Positions 14,999-23,724 of a DNA stretch of 28,484 nt are shown piece by piece (the first letter of the stretch is position 1; each line of letters begins with the position of its first letter). The stretch is taken from assembly GCA_023426935.1 (NCBI GenBank), contig JAEZBR010000033.1:1-28484 (forward strand), given 5' to 3'. The notes beneath the pieces are model-generated. The model worked only from the letters and a program-made list of their open reading frames with translations, did no database searches and was not told the DNA's origin. The translations under genes were made by a program, and so were the position numbers. This DNA is from Bacillota bacterium (GTDB lineage Bacteria; Bacillota_I; Bacilli_A; Erysipelotrichales; Erysipelotrichaceae).

Positions 14999-16689
14999 TA
15001 CTTCTCTCCGTTATCGTAATATTCATCAAATTCATCATAATCAACATCGTCGTTATACTTTTCGTTTTCTTCTTCTTCTTCTTTCTTCTTAATCTCCTCT
15101 AATTCAGCATCGGAGTACTCGGGTTTGATTTCATACTCCTTATCCTGTAATAGATCTTTATTCTTGATCTTATGTTCTTCTTCATCCTTATGACGATAGG
15201 ATTTTTTGACTGGTTTAGCCGCACTATTGGCCATCGCCTGATTAACTTTAGTCGCATCCGCTAGTTTCTCAAATTTTGAAACATAGTCGCTGGCAACAAC
15301 ATGAATCTTGTTTTTACGCTTCTTAGGTTCAGGTTTGGCCTTAGTCTGTTCTTCGGCTGCTTCTTTAGCACTAGGTTTAACTTCCTCAAACAACGGTACT
15401 TCCTCGATGATATCTTCGATACCGTCTTTCGGTTCTTCTTTTTCTTCCAGCGCTTTAGTTTCGGCTTCGGCTTTAGCCATGGCCGCTCTAGCAACTTCCA
15501 ACGCTTGCATATTCCGCTGCAGTTCAGCTTCTTTTTCTTTCTGAGCTCTGATTTCTTCGGCAGCTTTCTTAATGGCCAAGGATTTTTCTTTCTGCTGTGC
15601 AGCAATACTCTTCCAATCGATTCCATCATTTTCTAAGGTCGTAGCAGTCTTAATATCAATCTTACGTCCGGTAAGATTGACTGCTAAACGGACATTGTTG
15701 CCCTTACGTCCGATGGCCAAAGATAGCTGATCGTCCGCAACAACCACGATTAAACTATTCTCTTCCTTGCCCGGAATAACACCTAAAATAACCGCCGGGG
15801 ACAAAGAATTACTGATTAAATCTTCCACATCGTCACTCCATTGGAAGATATCGATTTTTTCACCTTTTAATTCATTGATGACAACTTGAACGCGGGAACC
15901 TCTTGGTCCAATACAAGCTCCGATTGGATCAACTTCTTCCTTATGCGACAGAACCGCCATCTTGGTTCTTTCTCCAGCTTCTCGGGCGATTGCTTTGATT
16001 TCCACTGTTCCGTCATAAATTTCCGGAACTTCCTGCTCAAATAAACGTTTTACTAGCTGAGGATCGGCTCTGCTGACTAATAGCTGAGACCCTTTTGTAT
16101 CCTTACTTACTTCAGTAATGATGACTTTGATCCGATCGCCTTCACGATAGTATTCTTGAGGCATCTGCCCGCTTTTAGGCATTAATGCTTCGGTACCGTT
16201 TAAGTTGACAATCACGAAGCGATCTTCGACTTTATCGACGACTCCATTTACTAATTCGCCAACTTGGTCAATAAATTTATCGAAGATTTCCTGTTTCTGA
16301 GCCTCACGTGTTTTTTGTCTTAACACGTTTTTGACTAAAGTAACATCCCCCCGGCCGAATTCCGCATAGGACTCGTCATAAGGAACCGCTTCTTCTACCA
16401 CATCGCCTACCATCACATTAGGATCGGATTCCTTAGCTTTAGCTAAAGAGATTTCTAAGTCATCGTCTTCCGGTTCTTCGGCTACAACCGTTCGTTGCTG
16501 ATAAAGTTCAATCTGTTCCTTTTCATCGTTAAAGGCTACCCGAATAGTAATATCCGGAACCGCAATATGTTTACGGTAACCTTTCGCAATGGCTTCCTTA
16601 ACCGTATCCGAAGCGACTTCTTCGGGTAGATGATAATATTCCGCTAAAGCTACGATACTATTTTTCATCTGTTTATAATTCAATGCCAT
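14998..16689 (-). CDS. nusA: Transcription termination/antitermination factor NusA with long acidic C-terminal tail
   Basis: A 563-residue RNA polymerase-binding factor controlling pausing, intrinsic termination and antitermination. The N-terminal polymerase-binding domain spans about 1-125, the S1 domain 143-208, KH1 about 230-300 (GACIGPRGSRVQ) and KH2 about 305-350 (AIGRKGNNVRLA). The core is complete. Beyond residue 360 lies a 200-residue extension that short Bacillus-type NusA lacks: a charged Ala/Glu/Lys helical stretch (362-420), a Lys/Pro-rich segment, a motif-like KIHVVASDYVSKFEKLAD (461-478), and a very acidic Glu/Asp/Tyr end (530-563). It is co-transcribed with rimP upstream (11-base gap) and rnpM downstream (one-base overlap). 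Confidence 0.97.
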   Translation of the reverse strand: MALNYKQMKNSIVALAEYYHLPEEVASDTVKEAIAKGYRKHIAVPDITIRVAFNDEKEQIELYQQRTVVAEEPEDDDLEISLAKAKESDPNVMVGDVVEEAVPYDESYAEFGRGDVTLVKNVLRQKTREAQKQEIFDKFIDQVGELVNGVVDKVEDRFVIVNLNGTEALMPKSGQMPQEYYREGDRIKVIITEVSKDTKGSQLLVSRADPQLVKRLFEQEVPEIYDGTVEIKAIAREAGERTKMAVLSHKEEVDPIGACIGPRGSRVQVVINELKGEKIDIFQWSDDVEDLISNSLSPAVILGVIPGKEENSLIVVVADDQLSLAIGRKGNNVRLAVNLTGRKIDIKTATTLENDGIDWKSIAAQQKEKSLAIKKAAEEIRAQKEKEAELQRNMQALEVARAAMAKAEAETKALEEKEEPKDGIEDIIEEVPLFEEVKPSAKEAAEEQTKAKPEPKKRKNKIHVVASDYVSKFEKLADATKVNQAMANSAAKPVKKSYRHKDEEEHKIKNKDLLQDKEYEIKPEYSDAELEEIKKKEEEEENEKYNDDVDYDEFDEYYDNGEK

Positions 16690-16700
16690 ATTTTCCTCCG

Positions 16701-17174
16701 TTATAGCTTTACCGCTAAGCGAATCAAGCGAAGATTGTCTTGATCAACCGTTAATTGCTTGGTTCTGGTTTTATCTTTGTATTCAATCAACAATTCTTTA
16801 TCCGCAAATTTTCTTAAATATCCCTCTAACTTATCAATTCCGGCTTTCGGATCTTTCAGCTCAATATGAACATATTGATCGATTGCCGCTAGAATCATTT
16901 GATCATTGAGTAATTCTCTTTCCGCTCCTGGTGAACAGACATCCAAATAATAGCTGTCCGGTAAGAGATCTTCTTTATCTAGAATCTGGGAAAGCTTATC
17001 AGAGATCTTTTCACAGGTATCTAGATCTAACGAATAGTCCTCATGACAGACCATTACTTGTAAAGTTTGTTGGCCGGATTCTTTAGTAAAGGCTAATTTA
17101 TAAAGTATCAGACCTTCCTTTTTAATCTCAGGCTCGAGAATCTTTTTCAGTTTTTCAAGTTTTGTTGCTTCCAT
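16701..17174 (-). CDS. rimP: Ribosome maturation factor RimP
   Basis: A 157-residue protein for 30S subunit maturation. Family features are the N-terminal helix and strand KLEKLKKILEPEIKKEGLILYKLAF, the LDLDTCEKISDKLSQILDKED helix, the PDSYYLDVCSPGAERELL core motif and a C-terminal SH3-like domain ending DQDNLRLIRL. It is the first gene of rimP-nusA-rnpM-infB-rbfA, the usual order in Bacillota. The ATG is preceded by TTGGAGC at rather short spacing; an upstream leader hairpin may affect its translation or transcription. Confidence 0.95.
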   Translation of the reverse strand: MEATKLEKLKKILEPEIKKEGLILYKLAFTKESGQQTLQVMVCHEDYSLDLDTCEKISDKLSQILDKEDLLPDSYYLDVCSPGAERELLNDQMILAAIDQYVHIELKDPKAGIDKLEGYLRKFADKELLIEYKDKTRTKQLTVDQDNLRLIRLAVKL

Positions 17175-17184
17175 GTAGCTCCAA

Positions 17185-17205
17185 TCATAAATTAAGGAGT
17201 GGCAT
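17185..17205 (-). other. Possible six-codon upstream ORF in the rimP leader
   Basis: An ATG in the loop of the leader hairpin, preceded by AGGAG in the 5' arm at five-base spacing, opens a tiny frame (MPLLNL) that stops two bases before the rimP GGAGC. It may be a translated leader peptide or a chance by-product of the hairpin. Confidence 0.2.
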
Positions 17206-17215
17206 GACCACTCCT
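17195..17215 (-). promoter_or_regulatory. Leader hairpin upstream of rimP
   Basis: AGGAGTGG and CCACTCCT form a perfect eight-pair stem around a five-base loop, starting about three bases after the predicted start of transcription. Only a broken T tract follows (TTAATTTAT), so a strong terminator is doubtful. It could be an mRNA-stabilising 5' hairpin, an attenuator, or a polC terminator. Confidence 0.55.
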
Positions 17216-17224
17216 GATATCTGT

Positions 17225-17253
17225 ATTGTAGACTAATTTCCTTTCTAATTCAA
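17225..17253 (-). promoter_or_regulatory. Promoter of the rimP-nusA-rnpM-infB-rbfA operon
   Basis: On the minus strand TTGAAT, a 17-base spacer and TACAAT form a near-consensus SigA promoter. It lies immediately after the polC stop and before the leader hairpin, so the operon is initiated independently of polC. Confidence 0.75.
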
Positions 17254-17259
17254 GATTTT

Positions 17260-20200
17260 TTAAAATAAACTAATCTGATTTGATTCCTGTAAATAACTCA
17301 AAACTCCCATCCGATCCATTGTGTCCAATTGGGTGTTATTAAGTTGCGTTCTTTGAACCAAATCTTCGCGGGAAATGAAAGGCTGTCTTTCTCGTGCCTT
17401 GGTTACCGAATAAGCAACGGAATTTCCTAGACCATCGATAGAAGTAAACGGCGGAATAATTCCTTTAGGATCAGTCTTGGAAACTAAAAACTTTGTCGCA
17501 TCGGATAGCTTAAGGTCAATATTCTCAAAGTGATAACCTCTTCGATACATTTCATAAGCTACCTCCAAGACATCGTATAAAGCGTTTACCTTGGGAGAAA
17601 TCATCCGACCTAATTCAACCTTTTTGGTTTCGATCTGTTTCATCCGTTGTAGAATCGCTTTTTCACCGGCAATCATAGTTTCTATTTCATAGGCATCCGC
17701 CCGGCAGGTAAAGAAGCAGGCATAGAAATATTCTGGCTTATGAACTTTGAACCAGGCGATTCTCAAAGCCATCATACAATAAGCTACCGCATGAGCCTTA
17801 GGAAACATATAATTGATCTTCTGGCAGGATTCGATATACCATTGCGGTACATTATGTTCTTGCATATCCGTTATCCAATTATCTTTTAGACCTCTGCCAT
17901 GCCTTACCGATTCCATGATATCGAAGGATTCCCGGCTAGGTAATTGTTTCATCATCAGATAAGTCATGATATCGTCTCGGCAGGCGATTACTTCCTGCAT
18001 TGTACAGATATGATCATTGATTAAATCCTGAGCATTATTTTTCCAAACATTAGTACCGTGAGTAAGACCTTCTAATGAAACTAAATCCGCAAAAGTATTC
18101 GGTTTAGTCGTATCTAAAACACTCCGGGAAGTCTTCGTGCCAAATTCCGGTAATCCGATCGCACCTGTCGTTTCATTATAAGGTTCATCAGAAATAATCT
18201 TTAAAGCTTTGGTACTGTTGAATAGCGATAAGGTCTCCGGATCATCGAACGGAATTTTAGTCGGATCGATGCCGGACATATCTTGTAATAATTTGATTGC
18301 CGTCGGATCGACATGCCCTAAAATATCTAATTTTAAGATTGTATCGTGAAGATCGCTGATGGCAAAGTGGGTAGTCATCCAAGGTGAAGCATTATTATTG
18401 GCCGGATATTGTAAAGGGGTGAAATCGTGAATCTCATTTTCTTTGGGACAAACAACGATTCCCGCCGGATGTTGACCGGTAGTTCGTTTAACGCCGATAC
18501 ATTTATTCGCAATATAACTGATTTTTTCTTCGTTAAAAGAATGGATCTTAAGATCTTCCAAATAACCTTTTACATAACCATAAGCCGTCTTTTTTTCTGC
18601 GGTAGCAATCGTACCGGCGGCAAAAACATGACTTTCGCCAAAGATTTCTTTGATTTGCAATTGGGCGGTATTCTGATATTCACCCGAGAAGTTTAAATCG
18701 ATATCCGGAACTTTATCTCCTTCGAAGCCTAAGAAGGTTTCAAACGGAATATTGTGCCCATCCTTATGCATTTTAGTTCCGCATTCTGGACAGTCTTTAT
18801 CCGGTAAATCAAAACCGTCCCTGCTTTCTCCATTCAAGAAAAACTCTGAATGATGACATTTTGGGCAAACATAATGAGGTGGTAAAGGATTAACTTCGGT
18901 TACCTTGGCCATCGTCGCCAAAAAACTGGAACCGACCGAACCTCGGGAACCAACGATATAACCATTCTCATAGCTGCGTTTAACTAATAGATAAGCAATA
19001 TAATATTGAACCGCGAATCCATTCTCCACCACGCTCTTAACTTCCCGATCCAAGCGACTTTGGACTAATTCCGGTAAGGGATCGCCATAGATATTCTTGG
19101 CGTTTTTATATACTTCAGCTTCCAATAACTTATCGCACCCCTCTAAATTAGGGGTATGGACATCGGTAAACAAGGGATGAAGTTTCGAAATCAGGTTGGC
19201 AATTTTATGTGTATTGTCAATAACAATCTCTTTGGCTTTCTTTGGCTCTAGGAATTTAAAGGCATCCAACATCTCGTTAGTAGTGAATAAATATTGATCC
19301 GGACATGTTGTTTTCTTAATTCGTTGATAATACATCGGATGACGACTGCCGCCGATTCGTTTTGCGAAAATATACACATCACGAATAATTTTATCTTCGG
19401 GATTTAAATAATGACTGTCCCCTGTGGCAACGACAGGAATCTGTAACTTATCAGCTGTTTCAATAATACTTTTTATAACGGTAATTAAACGCTCGGAATT
19501 GAAACTCGAAGACTCGTCGACAATCAAACTATAATTACCGGGTGGCTGAACTTCTACATAGTCATAATATTTCATGCATTCTTCCAATTCGTTCTGACTG
19601 CGGTTGCAGGCAATTTCAAACAAATCGGAATTCTGACAACCGGATCCTATAAGAACATGCTGCCGCCGCTTGGTTACTTCATCCCTAGTTATTCTGGCTT
19701 CGGGAACCGCCGCACTTTTTTTACCATTTTCATTCTCATTATTACCCGTCAGATATTTAGTATGTGACAAAGTTACTAAGTCATAAATATCTTTGATTCC
19801 CTGTTGATCTTTAGCTAATAAATTAAAATGATAAGGATGATTTTTCTTATAAATATTGGGTGCCGGATAATTAGCGAGTTGTTTCAAACTGATTTTTTCA
19901 AAGTCTGAGATCCGATGTTTCAATTCATTGAATAACAGTCCCAAAGTCTGGGCATCATAATCCGCTCGATGTGCTTCATCTTCGGTATAATCGATATGAA
20001 AATAATGGGCCATATTTCCTAAACGGTAACTGCTTCTTTCCGGGACTAAAATCCTAGCTAGCGGCAAAGTATCGATCATCGGCATCTTAAATTCAATTCC
20101 GACTTTACTAAATTCGGCTTCCAAGAATCCGTAATCAAAGTATCCGTTATGGGCGACTAAGATTGTGCCCTTCATAAAATCCAACAATTCTTTCGCAACC

Positions 20201-21573
20201 TCAGCAAAACTTTTACCGCTATTCACATTTTCTTGAGTAATTCCGGTAAATGATTTGGTGAATTCATTAAGTGGTTTTGAGGGCTTTATAAACATTTGTT
20301 TACGACCATTCTCATAACCGTTTTTATACTTTACTGCCCCAAATTCGATTATTTCATCATAACGATTCGAAAGTCCGGAGGTCTCTAAATCGAATACGCA
20401 ATACTCGGCATTACCTAAATTGGTATCGTCGGGATTCGTCACAATTTTGGCGAAAGAATCAACGACATTCAATTCAATTCCGAAAATAACCTTGAATGGG
20501 TCTTCCTTATTAGCTTTCTCTACTGATCTTATTAAAAAATCCTGAGCATCGGGGTATGCCTGAACAACGGAATGATCCGTTATCGCAATAGCTTCCATGC
20601 CCCAATTGTGAGCCGTTTTAAGTAATTCCTTACATTCAACTACCCCATCCATTTCCGACTTATTCGTATGGGCGTGTAATTCGATGCGTTTTTCTTGGGC
20701 TTGGTCCATTCTTCCTGGAAGAGGCTCTTCTTTTTCAACTTTTGAACCGATGATCCCTAACGAATTTGAGTAATCATCCATCTGAACATTGCCATAGACC
20801 TTGATCCGATTGCCTTCTTTTAATTCAAGCATCTGTTCCGGAGTATAGTTTTTACCAGAAAATAGTTTGGCGGTAATTGCTTCATTGCCGTCATGAATTC
20901 CGATAATTTGGATTGTTGTTCCTTTTTTGGTCGTAATATAATCCAAACTAAAGATATCCCCAATCACATAAATATCATTTACCGGTTGAATAATACTTCT
21001 GATAGCGATTTCCGTGGAGTTGGAAAAATCTTTCTGATGATAATTATTATTATTATTTGGAGAACGGTTATAGTTTGAATAGTTGGTATTCTGACTTGGT
21101 TTAGTAATCCTATCTTCTTGGGCTTTAACTAATTCACTTTGAGGTTTAGCGGTAACGGCGATACCTCTTAAGCTTAAAAATTCAATGAATTCTTTTAGTT
21201 CCTTATTATCCGACGGAAGTTTATCCGGAATTACTAAGATTGCCTCATTTCCTATCTTTTGAGCATAAACATCATCTAAGAAATGCTGCTTATCATTTTC
21301 ACGAAAATAATCCAGATATTGTCTGATGGTCTTGCCGGTATAATCTAATCCCTTGGTATCGATGATTAATTCACAGTTGAGTTTTGTTAATGAATTAAAT
21401 CCCTTCTGACACTTTTGCCATAAAGCACAGTCGATTGGCCGATCCGTCTTAAATGTGATTTCTAATTTGTTATCTTGAGGATAAAATTTTGGACGTAAAA
21501 TATAGGCATTATTAAGCTCTTGTGTCTCTAATTCCGTTAAACCCAGTTTTTTTAGCAAGCTTAAAATATCCAT
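17260..21573 (-). CDS. polC: DNA polymerase III alpha subunit, PolC type
   Basis: A 1437-residue replicative DNA polymerase with its own proofreading exonuclease, characteristic of Bacillota. In order: an N-terminal domain (about 1-150), a low-complexity Asn/Tyr-rich linker (about 160-185), an OB fold (about 195-280), the PHP domain beginning near residue 297 with HAHTNKSEMDG, and an inserted DEDDh exonuclease (about 390-560, FDLETSGL, with the HRADYD ending). The PHP domain resumes, followed by a zinc-binding pair of CxxC motifs (CPKC near 899, CPECG near 926), the catalytic PDIDLNFSG near 955 and the fingers/helix-hairpin-helix region to the C-terminal NQISLF. Length is normal. It has a perfect AAGGAGG ribosome binding site and appears to be transcribed alone or after the upstream hydrolase-like gene. 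Confidence 0.98.
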   Translation of the reverse strand: MDILSLLKKLGLTELETQELNNAYILRPKFYPQDNKLEITFKTDRPIDCALWQKCQKGFNSLTKLNCELIIDTKGLDYTGKTIRQYLDYFRENDKQHFLDDVYAQKIGNEAILVIPDKLPSDNKELKEFIEFLSLRGIAVTAKPQSELVKAQEDRITKPSQNTNYSNYNRSPNNNNNYHQKDFSNSTEIAIRSIIQPVNDIYVIGDIFSLDYITTKKGTTIQIIGIHDGNEAITAKLFSGKNYTPEQMLELKEGNRIKVYGNVQMDDYSNSLGIIGSKVEKEEPLPGRMDQAQEKRIELHAHTNKSEMDGVVECKELLKTAHNWGMEAIAITDHSVVQAYPDAQDFLIRSVEKANKEDPFKVIFGIELNVVDSFAKIVTNPDDTNLGNAEYCVFDLETSGLSNRYDEIIEFGAVKYKNGYENGRKQMFIKPSKPLNEFTKSFTGITQENVNSGKSFAEVAKELLDFMKGTILVAHNGYFDYGFLEAEFSKVGIEFKMPMIDTLPLARILVPERSSYRLGNMAHYFHIDYTEDEAHRADYDAQTLGLLFNELKHRISDFEKISLKQLANYPAPNIYKKNHPYHFNLLAKDQQGIKDIYDLVTLSHTKYLTGNNENENGKKSAAVPEARITRDEVTKRRQHVLIGSGCQNSDLFEIACNRSQNELEECMKYYDYVEVQPPGNYSLIVDESSSFNSERLITVIKSIIETADKLQIPVVATGDSHYLNPEDKIIRDVYIFAKRIGGSRHPMYYQRIKKTTCPDQYLFTTNEMLDAFKFLEPKKAKEIVIDNTHKIANLISKLHPLFTDVHTPNLEGCDKLLEAEVYKNAKNIYGDPLPELVQSRLDREVKSVVENGFAVQYYIAYLLVKRSYENGYIVGSRGSVGSSFLATMAKVTEVNPLPPHYVCPKCHHSEFFLNGESRDGFDLPDKDCPECGTKMHKDGHNIPFETFLGFEGDKVPDIDLNFSGEYQNTAQLQIKEIFGESHVFAAGTIATAEKKTAYGYVKGYLEDLKIHSFNEEKISYIANKCIGVKRTTGQHPAGIVVCPKENEIHDFTPLQYPANNNASPWMTTHFAISDLHDTILKLDILGHVDPTAIKLLQDMSGIDPTKIPFDDPETLSLFNSTKALKIISDEPYNETTGAIGLPEFGTKTSRSVLDTTKPNTFADLVSLEGLTHGTNVWKNNAQDLINDHICTMQEVIACRDDIMTYLMMKQLPSRESFDIMESVRHGRGLKDNWITDMQEHNVPQWYIESCQKINYMFPKAHAVAYCMMALRIAWFKVHKPEYFYACFFTCRADAYEIETMIAGEKAILQRMKQIETKKVELGRMISPKVNALYDVLEVAYEMYRRGYHFENIDLKLSDATKFLVSKTDPKGIIPPFTSIDGLGNSVAYSVTKARERQPFISREDLVQRTQLNNTQLDTMDRMGVLSYLQESNQISLF

Positions 21574-21629
21574 AATAATCCTCCTTAATTATTTTCAATA
21601 CTACTATTAATAACTAACATCGAAGGAAG

Positions 21630-22550
21630 TTATTTATTGATTTTATTGTACCAAAGAATCAGGTCTTCGTAAACTACGTTTTTATTGTTTCCGTTGACTA
21701 AATCGGCCTTAAATTCGGGATATACTTTGGACTCCAAATTCTGATATCCGACTTTATTGAGACGATTGGTTATCTTCTTTAAACCTTCAGGATAACGAGT
21801 CAACAGATCTTTTTGACCATTTAATAATAAAATCGGTAATTCTTTCTTTAAAACCTGCCAGTCTTTATTCATAAAGATATCTTGTTGACCAAACAGAAGA
21901 TCTAATACCGCTTGGTTAGGCAGTTCGAAGCCACATAGGGCATCGGTATTATAACGATCGACGATATTCTGATCGTCACTGAGCCAAGAATTAAGAGAAC
22001 ACTTATGCTTTTTTTCTAAATTACGAAAAACTTTATCAGTAAAAGGCTTGCAAGGAGCTTTAGGACCTTGCGATTTAATATTCTGTTCAATAAACGGTTT
22101 ATATAACGTTAGCCATTTTATTTCGGAAGGTACATTAGCCAATACCATTGCACTTACTTCATACTCATATCGTTTTAAATAACTTAAAGCGACATAAGTC
22201 CCAAATCCAGCCGCAAATAGATAATAGTTTAGATGACGATAGCGTTCGCGAATCCATTGACAGAACATATTTTGATCTTTGATATTCTTAATCCAACCGT
22301 CGTTTTCCGCAAAATATCCTAACGGATGTTCACCATTGATCGATTGACCATGTCCGCGATAATCGGCGGTTAAAACCACATAACCATACGAAGCTAACAC
22401 CGCCGCTAAGTCATCGTAGAAATACCGGCTTTCCATTAATGGCGGCATAATCTGCACAATGGCCAAAGGCTTAATATCCGGGATGGTTACAGAGGCATGT
22501 AATTCGAGGTTGTCATAGTTTGAGGTGATGGAGATAATTTCGCGTTTCAT
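21630..22550 (-). CDS. Alpha/beta-hydrolase-like protein lacking the catalytic Ser and His
   Basis: A 306-residue protein with the layout of lysophospholipase/monoglyceride-lipase-like hydrolases (S33, Hydrolase_4): an N-terminal strand pair, LASYGYVVLTADYRGHGQS (52-70), the GYFAENDGW segment typical of the bacterial family, a cap region and a C-terminal LPILLLNGQKD strand. The nucleophile elbow, normally GxSxG, reads AAGFG at 113-117, so the Ser is Gly115. The acid Asp248 is present, but the YPxxRHE position reads YPEFKAD, so the His is Ala282. The HG oxyanion segment reads PP. The fold is therefore probably kept without normal esterase activity. There is no signal peptide. It has its own divergent promoter. 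Function unknown. Confidence 0.85.
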   Translation of the reverse strand: MKREIISITSNYDNLELHASVTIPDIKPLAIVQIMPPLMESRYFYDDLAAVLASYGYVVLTADYRGHGQSINGEHPLGYFAENDGWIKNIKDQNMFCQWIRERYRHLNYYLFAAGFGTYVALSYLKRYEYEVSAMVLANVPSEIKWLTLYKPFIEQNIKSQGPKAPCKPFTDKVFRNLEKKHKCSLNSWLSDDQNIVDRYNTDALCGFELPNQAVLDLLFGQQDIFMNKDWQVLKKELPILLLNGQKDLLTRYPEGLKKITNRLNKVGYQNLESKVYPEFKADLVNGNNKNVVYEDLILWYNKINK

Positions 22551-22561
22551 ATTTCTCTACT

Positions 22562-22589
22562 ATTTTACGATACATTTGGCTAAATTCAA
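22562..22589 (-). promoter_or_regulatory. Promoter of the alpha/beta-hydrolase-like gene
   Basis: The minus strand shows TTGAAT, a 16-base spacer and TAAAAT, with the start codon 12 bases after the -10. It overlaps the divergent tmcAL promoter, so the two may compete for polymerase. No clear ribosome binding site is seen before the ATG. Confidence 0.6.
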
Positions 22590-22604
22590 CAAAGATAATA
22601 TAAT
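22576..22604 (+). promoter_or_regulatory. Promoter of tmcAL
   Basis: TTGGCT, a 17-base spacer and a consensus TATAAT lie 16 bases before the tmcAL ATG, with GAGG between as the ribosome binding site. It overlaps the minus-strand promoter of the neighbouring gene. Confidence 0.65.
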
Positions 22605-22620
22605 TCTTTAGAGGTAACCC

Positions 22621-23712
22621 ATGAAAGCAACCGGTTTGATTGTTGAATACAACCCTTTCCATAACGGACATATCTATCATTTGACGAAGGCCAAAGAACT
22701 TACGGAGCCGGATGTTTTAGTCGCGGTAATGTCGGGCAATTGGACCCAAAGAGGAACACCTGCGGTCACTAATAAATGGGAACGGGCAAAAATCGCTATC
22801 GAATACGGTGTCGATTTAGTCTTGGAACTACCCTATATTGCTGCGGTTCAAAACGCCGATCGGTTTGCTTCAGGTGCCGTTAAAGTCTTAGAGTTAGCTA
22901 AAGTATCTTCAATCGTTTTCGGTTCGGAATGCGGTAATCTTGAGGCCCTAAAAGAGATTAGTGAAATCAGCTTTGATCCAAATCATTTTAAAGAAAATCT
23001 CGATGCCGGTTATTCTTATCCTGCCAGTTACGATCAATTTTCCAGCCGTTACGGACCCAACGATATCTTAGGGGTTGCTTATTTAAAAGCATTACAAGAA
23101 ACCAACATTAAACCTTATGTAATTAAACGCGAGGTCAATTATTTCGATGCCCAAATTAATCATATTTCTTCGGCTTATGCGATTCGTCAGGCGATCAATG
23201 AGCACAAAGATATTTCTTTAACGACACCGATGAATTATTTAAAGAAAATTCCCCAGTGGGATGATTACTATCCCCTTTTAAGATATCTATTGCTTACAAC
23301 GCCTGCCGCAGAATTGCATGATCGTTTTTTAGTGTCTGAAGGAATCGAAAACCTCTTTAAAAAAGAAGCAATTCGTAATGATTCTTATAAAGATTTCATT
23401 AATTCCTGTACAACTAGACGTTACACGACCAGCCGGATTCAACGTACTTTGGTTCATATTTTAGCTGGAACGACGACCAAAGAAAAGAATGAATTGCCAA
23501 ACCTCGATTATTTACGGATTTTAGCTTATAACCAAAAAGGACAACAATACCTTCACGAATTAAGAAATAAAAAAATCCAGATTGCGAATAAGTTCATTCA
23601 AATTCCTTTACCTTATCGTAATCTGGAATATAAAGCTACTTTAGCTTATGCTTTCCCGCAAGCTAAGCAAGATCAACTGATCCAACAAGAGATCTACGGA
23701 CAGTTTCGTTAA
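22621..23712 (+). CDS. tmcAL: tRNA(Met) cytidine acetate ligase TmcAL
   Basis: A 363-residue member of the YlbM/TmcAL family, which uses ATP and acetate to form N4-acetylcytidine at the wobble position of elongator tRNA-Met. The nucleotidyltransferase-like N-terminus has GLIVEYNPFHNGHIYHL (HxGH at 14-17), then SGNWTQRGTPAV (38-49), the KWERAK segment and LELPYIAAVQNADRFASGAV. The C-terminal region has the basic TTSRIQRTLVHIL motif (about 268-282) that helps bind tRNA. It is about 50 residues shorter than the Bacillus protein, mostly at the C-terminal end, but the key motifs are present. The start has a GAGG site and a good promoter. Confidence 0.93.
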   Translation: MKATGLIVEYNPFHNGHIYHLTKAKELTEPDVLVAVMSGNWTQRGTPAVTNKWERAKIAIEYGVDLVLELPYIAAVQNADRFASGAVKVLELAKVSSIVFGSECGNLEALKEISEISFDPNHFKENLDAGYSYPASYDQFSSRYGPNDILGVAYLKALQETNIKPYVIKREVNYFDAQINHISSAYAIRQAINEHKDISLTTPMNYLKKIPQWDDYYPLLRYLLLTTPAAELHDRFLVSEGIENLFKKEAIRNDSYKDFINSCTTRRYTTSRIQRTLVHILAGTTTKEKNELPNLDYLRILAYNQKGQQYLHELRNKKIQIANKFIQIPLPYRNLEYKATLAYAFPQAKQDQLIQQEIYGQFR

Positions 23713-23724
23713 AACATTTTAACG
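23707..23724. repeat. AT-rich inverted repeat at the tmcAL/yebC junction
   Basis: CGTTAAAA and TTTTAACG face each other across two bases, spanning the shared stop codons of the two convergent genes. The stem has few GC pairs and no proper T tract, so terminator activity is doubtful. Confidence 0.35.

Noticed and set aside
15261..15636. Several overlapping open frames on both strands within the nusA 3' region
   Set aside because: They lie wholly inside the Lys/Glu-rich low-complexity tail of nusA, give homopolymer-like Phe/Ser or Lys/Arg translations, and have no ribosome binding sites. They are by-products of GAA/AAG-rich codons.
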